From assembly GCF_014764305.1 (NCBI RefSeq), contig NZ_CP061703.1, positions 248,001 through 312,000 of the forward strand: 64,000 nt of DNA. Reading direction: 5' to 3'. The notes beneath the pieces were generated by a model. That model did not search any database. It worked only from the letters and a program-made list of their open reading frames with translations, and had not been told where the DNA came from. This stretch comes from Mesoflavibacter profundi (lineage in GTDB: Bacteria > Bacteroidota > Bacteroidia > Flavobacteriales > Flavobacteriaceae). This document shows positions 1-10,400 of the stretch, piece by piece. Made by a program: the position numbers and the translations under genes. Within the stretch, counting starts at the first letter, position 1, and each line of letters starts with the position of its first letter.

Positions 1-25
1 CTCTAGCCAGCTGAGCTACATCGGC
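1..25 (-). tRNA. tRNA, 5' part only (cut by window edge)
   Basis: The minus strand gives the first 25 bases of a tRNA: acceptor stem, T8-A9 and the D-arm. These bases are identical to the first 25 bases of the complete tRNA-Thr(TGT) at 56683-56756. The anticodon lies outside the window, so the identity cannot be stated; tRNA-Thr is possible. A good promoter sits directly upstream at 36-65. Confidence 0.85.
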
Positions 26-35
26 AAAGCGAGTG

Positions 36-65
36 CAAATATAATTTTAGATTTTATATTTGCAA
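36..65 (-). promoter_or_regulatory. Flavobacterial-type promoter for the tRNA at the window edge
   Basis: On the minus strand TTG (63-65) is followed after 19 bases by TATATTTG (36-43). This matches the Bacteroidota sigma-A pattern TTG-N17-23-TAnnTTTG. The element ends 10 bases before the first tRNA base, so the leader would be very short. Confidence 0.6.
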
Positions 66-80
66 ACTTTTTTTTAAAAA

Positions 81-350
81 TTATCCAAGTTTATTTATTC
101 TTTCGATTAAAGCTCTTCCCTTATCTTCTAATTCTTGCTTTACAGAAGTAAAGTGAGCTTTCTTATTTTCTACATTTTTAGCGTTGACTTTCTCTATTAA
201 TTCATCAAAAGTTGCTATAGCATCGTCTATAATTGCTTCACTTTGTTTTGTGTCTTTGTCTGTATTAGCATATTCCCAAATGTAGACTGCTTCAATAATA
301 TCTCCTAATACATAATTAATGTCTTTTTTTAGGTCTCTTTTATTTGCCAT
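81..350 (-). CDS. Small conserved flavobacterial protein of unknown function
   Basis: This 89-residue, strongly charged and probably all-helical protein has no signal peptide or membrane segment. It starts MANKRDLKKDIN and ends with helices rich in Lys and Glu. I recognise no domain with a known function, although proteins of this look and length are common in Flavobacteriia. It follows the pterin enzyme at 434-844 in the same direction after an 83-base gap. That gap contains TAGCTTTG (minus strand, 373-380), which resembles a -7 element, but I find no TTG at the right distance, so separate transcription is only possible. Confidence 0.75.
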   Translation of the reverse strand: MANKRDLKKDINYVLGDIIEAVYIWEYANTDKDTKQSEAIIDDAIATFDELIEKVNAKNVENKKAHFTSVKQELEDKGRALIERINKLG

Positions 351-433
351 AATTTTATAATTTTATTTTGTGCAAAGCTACATATAAAGTTTTTTATCTT
401 CACTATATAACTTTTTATTTTATTAATGTTAAT

Positions 434-844
434 CTATAGAGATGGATAGGTTACAAAATTTCTTGGTGTTTCGTAAAGTGTTATTTTTAAATCGAACTTT
501 GAATCTAATTTTGCTTTTATTTTATTGTAGATAACGACAACAATATTTTCTGCAGTTGGGTTTAAGTTTTTAAATTCTGGTACATCTACATTAAGATTTT
601 TATGGTCAAAAGCATCTTCTACTTCTTCCTTTATTATATCTTTTAATATTTTCATATCTATTACGTAACCTGTTTCTGGATCTATGTCTCCTGTTACATG
701 TGCTATTAACTCGTAGTTATGTCCATGATAACTTGGATTGTTACATTTACCGAATATCTGCGCGTTTTTTTCATTATCCCAATCTTTTCTATATAATCTG
801 TGTGCTGCATTAAAATGTGCCTTACGACTTACTGTAACTTTCAT
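434..844 (-). CDS. 6-pyruvoyl-tetrahydropterin synthase / 6-carboxytetrahydropterin synthase family protein
   Basis: This 136-residue zinc enzyme of the COG0720 fold acts on 7,8-dihydroneopterin triphosphate. Visible zinc ligands are H15 (in HFNAAH), H40 and H42. The catalytic Cys is C34, the substrate-anchoring PTAE segment is at 96-99, and the C-terminal Glu is in LYET (E125). The C34-to-HGH spacing is CxxxxxHGH, as in the animal PTPS that makes tetrahydrobiopterin. Bacterial QueD enzymes of the queuosine pathway usually have CxxxHGH. A PTPS-II role is therefore possible, though automatic annotation would say QueD. The gene lies 3 bases after the isomerase gene at 848-1369, so the two are co-transcribed. 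Confidence 0.9.
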   Translation of the reverse strand: MKVTVSRKAHFNAAHRLYRKDWDNEKNAQIFGKCNNPSYHGHNYELIAHVTGDIDPETGYVIDMKILKDIIKEEVEDAFDHKNLNVDVPEFKNLNPTAENIVVVIYNKIKAKLDSKFDLKITLYETPRNFVTYPSL

Positions 845-847
845 TTT

Positions 848-1369
848 TTAATGTTTTATAAATTCGTAAAATTTATCAAAAATTATTTTAAACCATGCTG
901 TATATTGGTCTGGATTTAACTTCATGTCTTCTTTTACAGCGTCTAGTTTCATCCATTTCCAAGCTTCGACTTCTTCAGGATTTATATTTGGTAATTGATC
1001 GTAATATCCAACCATTATATGATCAAATTCGTGTTCTGTTAATCCATTATCAAATGGCGCTTTGTAAATAAACGATGTTTTTTCTTCAAGTTCTGTTACA
1101 AAACCCATTTCTTCCATTAAACGTCGTTTTCCTGCTTCTAAATTAGTTTCTCCTTCTCTTTGATGACTACAACATGTATTGGTCCAAAGTCCTGGCGAAT
1201 GGTATTTTGATAATGCTCTTTGTTGTAGCATTAATTCGTTTTTACTATTAAATACAAATACTGAAAATGCTCTATGAAGCAATGCTTTTTCATGTGCTTC
1301 CATTTTGGGCATTAAACCTATTTGTTCATCGTTTTCGTTTACTAAAATTACTTTTTCTTCTTCTTTCAT
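848..1369 (-). CDS. idi: Isopentenyl-diphosphate delta-isomerase, type 1
   Basis: This enzyme interconverts isopentenyl and dimethylallyl diphosphate for isoprenoid, quinone and carotenoid synthesis. It is a 173-residue Nudix-fold protein of typical bacterial length. The active-site segment TNTCCSHQ carries the catalytic Cys (C67) and metal ligand H69. The degenerate Nudix helix is LEAGKRRLMEEMGF (77-90), and the EHEFDH segment (112-117) holds the acidic metal ligands. The gene heads a short operon with the pterin enzyme 3 bases downstream. TAAATTTG at 1390-1397 (minus) resembles a -7 box, but no TTG is correctly spaced. The strong terminator at 1445-1476 separates it from the OmpA gene upstream. 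Confidence 0.95.
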   Translation of the reverse strand: MKEEEKVILVNENDEQIGLMPKMEAHEKALLHRAFSVFVFNSKNELMLQQRALSKYHSPGLWTNTCCSHQREGETNLEAGKRRLMEEMGFVTELEEKTSFIYKAPFDNGLTEHEFDHIMVGYYDQLPNINPEEVEAWKWMKLDAVKEDMKLNPDQYTAWFKIIFDKFYEFIKH

Positions 1370-1444
1370 TAGTTATTTTTGATTCCCAACAAATTTACAA
1401 AATAGAATAGTCTTAATTTAATATAGTTAATGTTTTATCAAACT

Positions 1445-1476
1445 AAAAAAGGTGCCTATAATTTAGGCACCTTTTT
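1445..1476 (-). terminator. Rho-independent terminator after the downstream adhesin/PorP/OmpA cassette
   Basis: The 13-base arms at 1446-1458 and 1464-1476 pair perfectly around a 5-base loop, with core GGTGCCTA/TAGGCACC. The minus strand ends the hairpin in a run of T. It lies 19 bases after the OmpA stop codon and ends that operon. It is nearly symmetrical and could also work on the plus strand. Confidence 0.9.
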
Positions 1477-1494
1477 ATATTTTATGTATTGAGT

Positions 1495-3456
1495 TTATTC
1501 TACAATTATAAACTCACTACGTCTGTTTAATTGGTGTTCTGTTTCACTACAATTTACACCGTTGCTACAACGGTTTACTAATTGAGTTTCTCCGTATCCT
1601 CTTCCTGTGATACGATCTTTACTGATACCACCAACATTTACTATATAATCTATTGTTGATTGTGCTCTACGATTTGATAAATCCATATTATAATTATCAT
1701 TTGCGCGACTATCTGTATGTGATCTTACATCTATTTTCATTGTTGGATACAACTTCATCACAGCTATTACTTTACGTAATTCTATTTGTGCATCTGGTCT
1801 AATATAGTCTTTATCTAAATCGAAATAGATGATGTTTAATCCTAATACTTTTACTAAATCTGATCCTATTGGCGCTGCTGTTGGCCCTAAATCGTTACCT
1901 TGCTTCATAAACAATGTACGCTCTACAGTACCGTTTTTCTTTCCTGTTGCAAACGCTTTTTCGGCAGTAGAGTAATCTTTTTTCTGACTTCTTACCGAAT
2001 ATTGCGTGCTACATGTTAAATCTTTAAATGAAAAAGATCCATCAAATTCTGATACTGCTTCATCTATAACTTGTCCTTCGGCATTTAATAAATATACTTT
2101 AGCATCTGCTATTGGGTCTTCGCTTCTGTCATCTTTTACTATTCCAGCAAAATCTTGACTACATCCTGATTTAGTTGTTAATGGTTTTATACTTTTAAAT
2201 GCATAAATATCATCATCGCCTACGCCACCTTCACGATTTGAAGCAAAGTATCCTTTTCCTAATTTATTTACGATAAATGTAAAATCGTCAAACTCGCTAT
2301 TAATTGGTCGACCTACATTATATACGTCTCCAAAATTTGAATCATCTAACATATCTGCTACAAAAACGTCTAGTCCTCCTAAACCTACATGCCCATCTGA
2401 TGCAAAATAAATTTTATTGTTTGGTGAAATAAACGGAAACGTTTCTCTTCCTTCTGTATTTATACCATCGCCTAAACTTACCGGTGTTCCAAATCCGTCT
2501 CCTTCTATTGCTACTTTGTACAGATCAGACATTCCTTTTCCGCCAGGCATATCACTTGCAAAGTATAAGGTTTTACCATCATTACTTAATGCTGGATGTG
2601 CTACAGAATACTCGTCACTGTTAAACGGTAATTCTTCTACTTCCCAAGTATTTTCTTCTGTTTTTTTAGCTCTGTATAATTTTAATCTATTTGTCCCTTC
2701 AGAATCTTCTTTGTAGTCTTTGTTTGTATAATTATTTCTTGTAAAATACATTGTCATTCCATCTTTTGTGAATGCTGCTGTAGATTCATGAAACTTGGTG
2801 TTTATACTTTTATCTAACTTTTGCGGTCCTTTTCCTTTATCTTCTTCGGCGTTACTAACTTTGTAGATGTCTAAAAATGGTTGCTCATTCCAATCGTGAA
2901 TACGTTTTGGGACTCTTCCATTTGTTCTATTAGACGCAAATATTAATTCACCTTTATAAAATGCTGGTGCAAAATCTGATAGTTTTGAATTGAATCCTAT
3001 ATTAGATAAATCGAATCTTCCAGATTGTTCTTCAATTTCAGCTAAATAATTACGTTCGTTTAAAAATAACTTAGCACGATAATCTTGTCCTTTAGAGTCT
3101 AAAAACTCTTCCATAATTACATCTGATGCTGTGTAATCTTCGGTACTTTTTAAAGATAATGCATATCTGTAAAGGTATTCTGGATTGGTGTTTTCATCTT
3201 GAAGTTCATACAATTGTGCGTACCACTTTGCTGCATTTACATAATCTGCGGTGTAGTAATAAGAATCACCTAATCGTTGTAATAAATCTGGTGTTACATA
3301 GCCGTCTTTTGCTACTTCTTTGTATGCTTCTCTAGCATCAACAAATGCATACTCATTGTATTCTTTATTTGCCTTTTCTACCACTTTTTCTTGTGCGTTA
3401 AGTGCAATAACACTTAAGCTTATAAAAGCGAAGATTAAATAAATATTGTTTTTCAT
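1495..3456 (-). CDS. PD40-repeat OmpA-family outer-membrane protein (cassette 1)
   Basis: This 653-residue protein has a signal peptide ending near ALNAQ (about residue 21). Helical TPR-like repeats cover about 25-130, and several PD40/beta-propeller repeats cover about 150-415 (YFASDMPGGKGMSDLY, FASNREGGVGDDDIYAF). A carboxypeptidase-regulatory-like beta domain follows at about 430-510. The OmpA-type peptidoglycan-binding domain is at 541-653, with IRPDAQ, SHTDSRA and NRRA. The layout resembles the PD40-OmpA proteins found beside T9SS partner genes in Bacteroidota. It probably sits at the outer membrane and anchors the PorP/SprF-adhesin assembly to the cell wall; that role is inference. It is the last gene of its cassette, 20 bases after the PorP gene. 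Its paralog is at 17084-18997. Confidence 0.9.
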   Translation of the reverse strand: MKNNIYLIFAFISLSVIALNAQEKVVEKANKEYNEYAFVDAREAYKEVAKDGYVTPDLLQRLGDSYYYTADYVNAAKWYAQLYELQDENTNPEYLYRYALSLKSTEDYTASDVIMEEFLDSKGQDYRAKLFLNERNYLAEIEEQSGRFDLSNIGFNSKLSDFAPAFYKGELIFASNRTNGRVPKRIHDWNEQPFLDIYKVSNAEEDKGKGPQKLDKSINTKFHESTAAFTKDGMTMYFTRNNYTNKDYKEDSEGTNRLKLYRAKKTEENTWEVEELPFNSDEYSVAHPALSNDGKTLYFASDMPGGKGMSDLYKVAIEGDGFGTPVSLGDGINTEGRETFPFISPNNKIYFASDGHVGLGGLDVFVADMLDDSNFGDVYNVGRPINSEFDDFTFIVNKLGKGYFASNREGGVGDDDIYAFKSIKPLTTKSGCSQDFAGIVKDDRSEDPIADAKVYLLNAEGQVIDEAVSEFDGSFSFKDLTCSTQYSVRSQKKDYSTAEKAFATGKKNGTVERTLFMKQGNDLGPTAAPIGSDLVKVLGLNIIYFDLDKDYIRPDAQIELRKVIAVMKLYPTMKIDVRSHTDSRANDNYNMDLSNRRAQSTIDYIVNVGGISKDRITGRGYGETQLVNRCSNGVNCSETEHQLNRRSEFIIVE

Positions 3457-3476
3457 TTTGTGTTTGTTTTTGTTGA

Positions 3477-4421
3477 TTAAAAGAATCTTGGAGAAATCAT
3501 ACGGTTGTTACGTTTGAATAATTCGAATCTTAAGAAAAATTCAAATGAACCATCGTTGTATTGTCTTAACTCTGTTGTTTCTCTATCGTATGCAAATCCT
3601 AACATTAATTGATCTGATAATTGGTAACCTATCATACCGCTTAATGCTGCGCTCCATCTATATGCTGCTCCTAAAGTTAACTTCTCTTTGATTAAAAAGT
3701 TTGCAGATAAGTCTACTTGTAATGGCGATCCATCTACAACTTTGAATAAGGTTGCTGGTTTGAATTTTAAATCGGCATTTAAATCGAAGGTTCTTCCAGC
3801 CATTAAGTAAACATTTACACGCTCTTTTGCTGTTGCTATAGAATTATTATTTGCTGAGTTTTCATCAAAGTGCTCTGTCTCTAACATATTTGGTACACTT
3901 AATCCTAAATAAAATTTATTTGTGTAATAATAGGCACCTATACCAAATTGTGGTGAAAACTTGTTGTCTATGTTAATTTCGGCATCTGCATCTCCAGGAT
4001 TAAATGCACCTTGATTTAATCTGTTGGTATCTATAGTTAATAAATGTCCTCCTGCTTTGATTCCTAATGCTAATTTGGCTTCGTCTGAAAGATTGATTTT
4101 ATAACTAAAATCTATGTCAATGTAGGTTTCGTTGGTAATAAAAATTTCGTCGTGTGTAACATTCATCCCTAATCCTACTTTTTCTCCAACAGGTGAATGT
4201 CCTGATAAAGTAAAGGTTTTTGGTGCTCCATCTAATCCAACCCATTGCGTTCTATATAAACCTAAGAAACTAAATACATCTCGTGTACCAGCGTATGCAG
4301 GATTGATACTTATAGGATTGTACATATACTGTGTGTACTGTGCATCTTGTTGTGCCTGTACTTTAGTACTGAAAATGCCTAAAGTAATTAATATCAAAAT
4401 AGTTAAAAAAGTATTTTTCAT
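3477..4421 (-). CDS. Type IX secretion system membrane protein, PorP/SprF family (cassette 1)
   Basis: This outer-membrane beta-barrel family protein has about 314 residues when started at MKNTFLTILI. That start gives a clean signal peptide cut after KVQA, while the longer frame to 4454 adds 11 unlikely residues overlapping a hairpin. Family signatures are the N-terminal QDAQYTQYMYNPISINPAYAG, the repeated GLGMNVT/LALGIKAGGH strands and a C-terminal FEFFLRFELF strand with terminal Phe. In Flavobacterium johnsoniae SprF is needed to secrete SprB, and SprF-like genes often lie next to genes for type B C-terminal-domain proteins. This one directly follows a giant type B adhesin gene, so it is probably its dedicated export partner. 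Confidence 0.93.
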   Translation of the reverse strand: MKNTFLTILILITLGIFSTKVQAQQDAQYTQYMYNPISINPAYAGTRDVFSFLGLYRTQWVGLDGAPKTFTLSGHSPVGEKVGLGMNVTHDEIFITNETYIDIDFSYKINLSDEAKLALGIKAGGHLLTIDTNRLNQGAFNPGDADAEINIDNKFSPQFGIGAYYYTNKFYLGLSVPNMLETEHFDENSANNNSIATAKERVNVYLMAGRTFDLNADLKFKPATLFKVVDGSPLQVDLSANFLIKEKLTLGAAYRWSAALSGMIGYQLSDQLMLGFAYDRETTELRQYNDGSFEFFLRFELFKRNNRMISPRFF

Positions 4422-4436
4422 ATGTACTGATATTAG

Positions 4437-4464
4437 ACCTAGCAGAGCTAACACTCTGCTAGGT
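4437..4464 (-). other. Intercistronic hairpin between adhesin 1 and PorP gene
   Basis: A perfect 11-base inverted repeat (arms 4437-4447 and 4454-4464, core CTAGCAGAG) lies in the 53 bases between the adhesin stop and the PorP start. The minus-strand copy is not followed by a T run. A processing or stability hairpin, or a leaky terminator, is more likely than a full stop. Confidence 0.6.
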
Positions 4465-4474
4465 ATTTATGTTT

Positions 4475-7400
4475 TTATTTTCTATTAATATATAATGGTC
4501 CTGCTTTTGATACACGTTTACCTGAATCGTTTACATACTCTAATACATAGTAATATGTTCCTACTGGTAACTTCTCGTCTTTGTTAATTGTAACACGACC
4601 TTCTGATACACCTCTGAAGAATTTACCGTCTTGACCATAACCGTCTACTTCGTAAACTTTTACGCCCCATCTGTTGTAAATCTTTAATGTATTGTTTGGA
4701 TATTGCTCTAAGCCTCTTATCACAAATACATCATTTAATCCATCTCCGTTTGGTGTCATGATATCAAAGATGTCTAAGTTATCTGGTGAGTTTGGATCAC
4801 CGTTGTTAACTTCTAAATAATCTGGAATATCATTATCATTCTCGTCTCCTGGCTCATCACCATTTAAGAAACCATCGCCATCACAATCTTCTAACAACCA
4901 CGCATCGCTAACCAATGCTAAGTCTTGACTATTGAAATCAAAATCACATGGATCTTGTGGATCTGTTCCATCTAATTCTTCTTGACCATTACTTACACTA
5001 TCGCCATCACAGTCTGCATTATCAAATGCTTCTGATGTTGAAACTGTTTGACTTGATGCTATATAGTCACAGAAATCGTTTGGATCTGTTCCATCTAATG
5101 CTTCATCTCCATTTGTTACTCCATCTCCATCACAATCAAGATTTGCATAAGCATCTGTTATGATAGATATGTCTTGACTCTCGGTTAAGAAGTCACATGG
5201 ATCTTGTGCATCGGTTCCGTCAATAATCTCTTGTCCATTGATTACACCATCACCATCACAATCGGTTGCATTCCACTCTGGTGTTACAATATCTAAGTCT
5301 TGACTTGTACTTACATAATCACAACTATCTAATGGGTTTGTTCCGTCTGCAATTTCTACTCCGTTTATAACACCATCGCCGTCACAATCTAGTAAATCGT
5401 AAGCTTCACTTGTCATTGTATCATCTTGACTATTCACATTGAAGCTACATGGATCTAATGGATCTGTATTATCATCTACTTCTTCTCCATTTGTAACGCC
5501 ATCGCCATCACAATCTGAATCTAACCATTGAGATGTTACTATTGTAATATCTTGGTTTGCTGGATCGTAACTACATGAATCTAATGGATCTGTTCCGTCA
5601 ATGATTTCTTGACCATTAGTTACTCCATCGCCATCACAGTCTGATGTATTCCAAACAGTTTCTACCATGGTGATATCTTGACTTGAAACTAAGTAGCTAC
5701 ATAGATCGTTTGGATCTGTTCCATCTACAGCTTCTTGTCCGTCGTTAACACCATCACCATCTGTATCGTTATCTAATGGATCTGTTGTGTTTCCATTTGG
5801 ATCTGCTGGTGTATTTGGATCGTCAACTCCTGATAATTCTTCACCATTTGTAAGACCATCGTTATCACAATCTAAGTTGTTCCATCCAGAATCTACTGGT
5901 TCTGTTTGACTTGTAAGTTCTAACGAACATGGATCGTTTGGATCTGTCATATCTAATGCTTCTTGTCCATCGGTTACACCATCGCCATCTGTATCAATAT
6001 CGAATGGATCTGTGATGTTTCCTGCTGGATCTGCTGGAGTTGATGGATCGTCTACTCCTGTTGTTTCCTCTCCATTGGTTAATCCGTCGTTATCACAATC
6101 TAAGTCATTCCAATTTGCATCTACTGGTTCAGTCTGACTTGTAAGTTCTAATGAACAACCATCGTTTGGATCTGTTCCATCTAGAGCTTCTTGTCCATCG
6201 GTTACGCCATCGCCATCAGTGTCATTATCTAATGGATCTGTTGTGTTTCCATTTGGATCTGCTGGTGTTGATGGATCGTCTACTCCTGTTGTCTCTTCTC
6301 CATTTGTAAGACCATCATTATCACAATCTAAATCATTCCAGTTAGAATCTGCTGGTTCCGTTTGACTTGAAACCTCGAATGAACATGGATCATTTGGATC
6401 TGTCATATCTAATGCTTCTTGTCCATCAGTTACTCCATCGCCATCTGTATCAATATCGAATGGATCTGTAATGTTTCCTGCTGGATCTGCTGGAGTTGAT
6501 GGATCATCTACTCCTGTTGTTTCCTCTCCATTTGTTAATCCATCGTTATCACAATCTAAGTCATTCCAATTTGCATCTACTGGTTCAGTCTGACTTGTAA
6601 GTTCTAATGAACAACCGTCGTTTGGATCTGTTCCATCAACTGCTTCTTGTCCATCTGTTACGCCATCACCATCTGTATCATTATCTAATGGATCTGTTGT
6701 GTTTCCATTTGGATCTGCTGGTGTATTTGGATCATCTACTCCTGTAGTCTCTTCACCATTTGTTAATCCATCGTTATCACAATCTAAGTTGTTCCATGAT
6801 GAATCCACTGGTTCTGTTTGACTTGTAAGCTCTAATGAACATGGATCGTTTGGATCTGTCATATCTAATGCTTCTTGTCCATCGGTTACACCATCACCAT
6901 CTGTATCAATATCGAATGGATCTGTAATGTTTCCTGCTGGATCTGCTGGAGTTGATGGATCATCTACTCCTGTTGTTTCCTCTCCATTTGTTAATCCATC
7001 GTTATCACAATCTAAGTCATTCCAATTTGCATCTACTGGCTCTGTTTGACTTATAAGTTCTAATGAACATGGATCGTTTGGATCTGTCATATCTAATGCT
7101 TCTTGTCCATCGGTTACGCCATCACCATCAGTGTCTATGTCTAACGGATCGGTTGTGTTTCCATTTGGATCTGCTGGTGTTGATGGATCGTCTACTCCTG
7201 TTGTTTCTTCTCCATTTGTAAGACCATCGTTATCACAATCTAAGTTGTTCCATGATGAATCAACTGTTTCTGTTTGACTTGTAAGCTCTAATGAACATGG
7301 ATCGTTTGGATCTGTCATGTCTAATGCTTCTTGTCCATCGGTTACGCCATCACCATCTGTATCTATATCGAATGGATCTGTAATGTTTCCTGCTGGATCT

Positions 7401-10400
7401 GCTGGAGTTGATGGATCATCTACTCCTGTTGTTTCTTCCGCATTCGTTAATCCATCATTATCACAATCTAAGTCATTCCAACTAACATCTACTGGCTCTG
7501 TTTGACTTGTAAGTTCTAATGAACATGGATCGTTTGGATCTGTCATATCTAAAGCTTCTTGTCCATCGGTTACGCCATCACCATCAGTGTCTATGTCTAA
7601 CGGATCGGTTGTGTTTCCATTTGGATCTGCTGGTGTTGATGGATCGTCTACTCCTGTTGTTTCTTCTCCATTTGTAAGACCATCGTTATCACAATCTAAA
7701 TCATTCCAACTTGCATCTACTGGCTCAGTTTGACTTGAAACTTCTAATGAACATAGATCGTTTGGATCTGTCATATCTAAAGCTTCTTGTCCATCGGTTA
7801 CGCCATCTCCATCTGTATCAATATCGAATGGATCTGTAATGTTTCCATTTGGATCTGCTGGTGTGTTTGGATCATCCACTCCTGTTGTTTCTTCCGCATT
7901 TGTTAATCCATCGTTATCACAATCTAAATCATTCCAACTTGCATCTATTGGCTCTGTCTGACTAGTAAGTTCTAATGAACATGGATCGTTTGGATCTGTC
8001 ATATCTAATGCTTCTTGCCCATCAGTTACGCCATCGCCATCAGTATCTATGTCTAATGGATCGGTTGTGTTTCCATTTGGATCTGCTGGTGTTGATGGAT
8101 CATCTACTCCTGTTGTCTCTTCACCATTTGTTAATCCATCGTTATCACAGTCAGCTGTTAACCATGCTGAAGTCTGTGTTTCTGTAATTAAAATTGGATT
8201 ATAATCACATGGATCTTGTGCATCTGTTCCATTGCCATCATCTATTCCATTTCCATCTGGATCAATTTCATTTGCATTTGTAACTCCATCACCATCACAA
8301 TCTAAGTTTTGATAAGTACTAGTTGTCATAGTATAGTCTTGTAATGAAGCATCGTATGAGCATGGATCTTCAGAGTCTGTTCCGTTACCATCATCTATTC
8401 CATTTCCATCAGGATCTACTTCTGTGATATTGATTACTCCATCACCATCACAATCTGCTAATGCCCAATCTGAAGTTGTATCTGTTAAGTCGACATTACT
8501 TACATCTGTATCCACACAAGGATCTAATGGATCTGTATCATTTCCGTTAGGTGTTCCATCTCCATCACAATCTGCTACATCCCAAACTGGTCCTCCTTGC
8601 ATTAATGTAATATCTGCTTCATTGTAATCACATGGATCGTTCCAATCTGTTCCGTTTCCATCGTCAGTACCATTACCGTCTGGATCGATTTCATCTCCAT
8701 TTGTAACACCATCTCCATCACAATCTGCATTTGCAAATATTGGATTTCCTAAATCTTCATCTCCAATTGTACCATCATCTTGACACGGATCTTCTGGATT
8801 AGGATCTACACCATTTGGCGTACCATCGCCGTCACAATCTAATAACGTCCAAGAAGTCGCAACATCTGCTAATACTTGAGTTGAAACATTGTACACACAA
8901 GGATCATTAGGATCTGGATCAGTTATATCTGGATCACCATCGCCATCATCGTCTAAATCACATGTGTTTGCAATACCATCACTGTCTGGATCTGGGCCTA
9001 CTGTGACTACATCACTGTTGGTGCCTACACTGTAATCTGCTGCGGATACCGTTCCGTCTGCGTTGATTGCTCCTGATCCTACTGTTAATGGATCGCCTGT
9101 TCCATACTGTCCGCCATCTCCGCCATCGGCATTCGAATCTCCAAATGCTTCGTTTGCATCTGAACAACCATCTTCATCACTATCGGTATCTAAGAAATCT
9201 GGGATACCATCTGCATCACTGTTGATTGGTGTTAATCCTGTTCCTGAATTTGCTGTGTTTGGTACACCGTTGTTATTGGTAGTATTACCGTCTGTATCGT
9301 CAGCTTGTCCATCGTTATCTGAATCGGTACCGCCTACTTCTACAACATCATATATACCATCGTTGTCTGAATCTAAGTCTAAGTGGTTTGGTACACCATC
9401 GCCATCGGCATCATACTGATCATCTATACCATCTCCATTGGCATCTACATAACCTGGTTGGTCTGGATCTTCGTAGTTAGCGATTCCATCATTGTCGTCA
9501 TCTAAACTTGGTGCTGGTAAACCGGCTGATTCGTCAGTGTCTAATATTCCATCATTGTCGTCATCTAAATCTACATAATCATTTACACCATCGCCATCTG
9601 CATCTGGTGCGTCTGATACTGTGATTGTTAATGTAGCTTGTGAACATATTGGTAAACCTGACTCGTCATTACATACCTCATAAACAATAGTAACATCCGT
9701 TCCAGCTTCTGCACCTGTTGGTGTGTAAGTGATCGCTCCTGTTGTTGGGTCTATACTTACTACGCCTGCTGCTGTTCCTGTTCCTAAATCTGTTACTGTT
9801 GTTGTTCCTAAGTTATTTGCATCGGCATTGTCTAAGTAATCGTCATTGTCTAAAACGCTTGTGACTACTGCTACGCCTACATCACTGGTATTTGCATCGT
9901 CTAATGCGGTCGCTACTAATGGGTTTGGATCTAATACATCTGGGTTTCCATCACCATCATCATCTAAATCACAAGTGTTGGCTATACCATCATTGTCTGG
10001 ATCTGGGCCTACTGTGACTACATCACTGTTGGTGCCTACACTGTAATCTGCTGCAGATACGGTTCCGTCTGCGTTTGTTCCACTTCCTAATACTAATGTT
10101 CCTGTTCCGTATGTTCCATTATCGTCTGCATCTGCTGTTGCATCTGAATAAGCTTCATCTGCATCATTACATCCATCATTATCACTATCGGTATCTAAGA
10201 AATCTGGGATACCATCTGCATCACTGTTGATTGGTGTGATTCCTGCACCTGCTGTACTTGGTACACCGTTGTTATTGGTAGTATTACCGTCTGTATCGTC
10301 AGCTTGTCCATCGTTATCTGAATCGGTACCGCCTACTTCTACAACATCATATATACCATCATTGTCTGAATCTAAATCTAAGTGGTTTGGTACACCATCG

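Noticed and set aside
4422-4454. Extension of the cassette 1 PorP gene to the Met at 4454.
   Set aside because: It adds 11 residues before a normal signal peptide and overlaps an arm of the intercistronic hairpin. The paralog at 19936 starts at the equivalent MK position.
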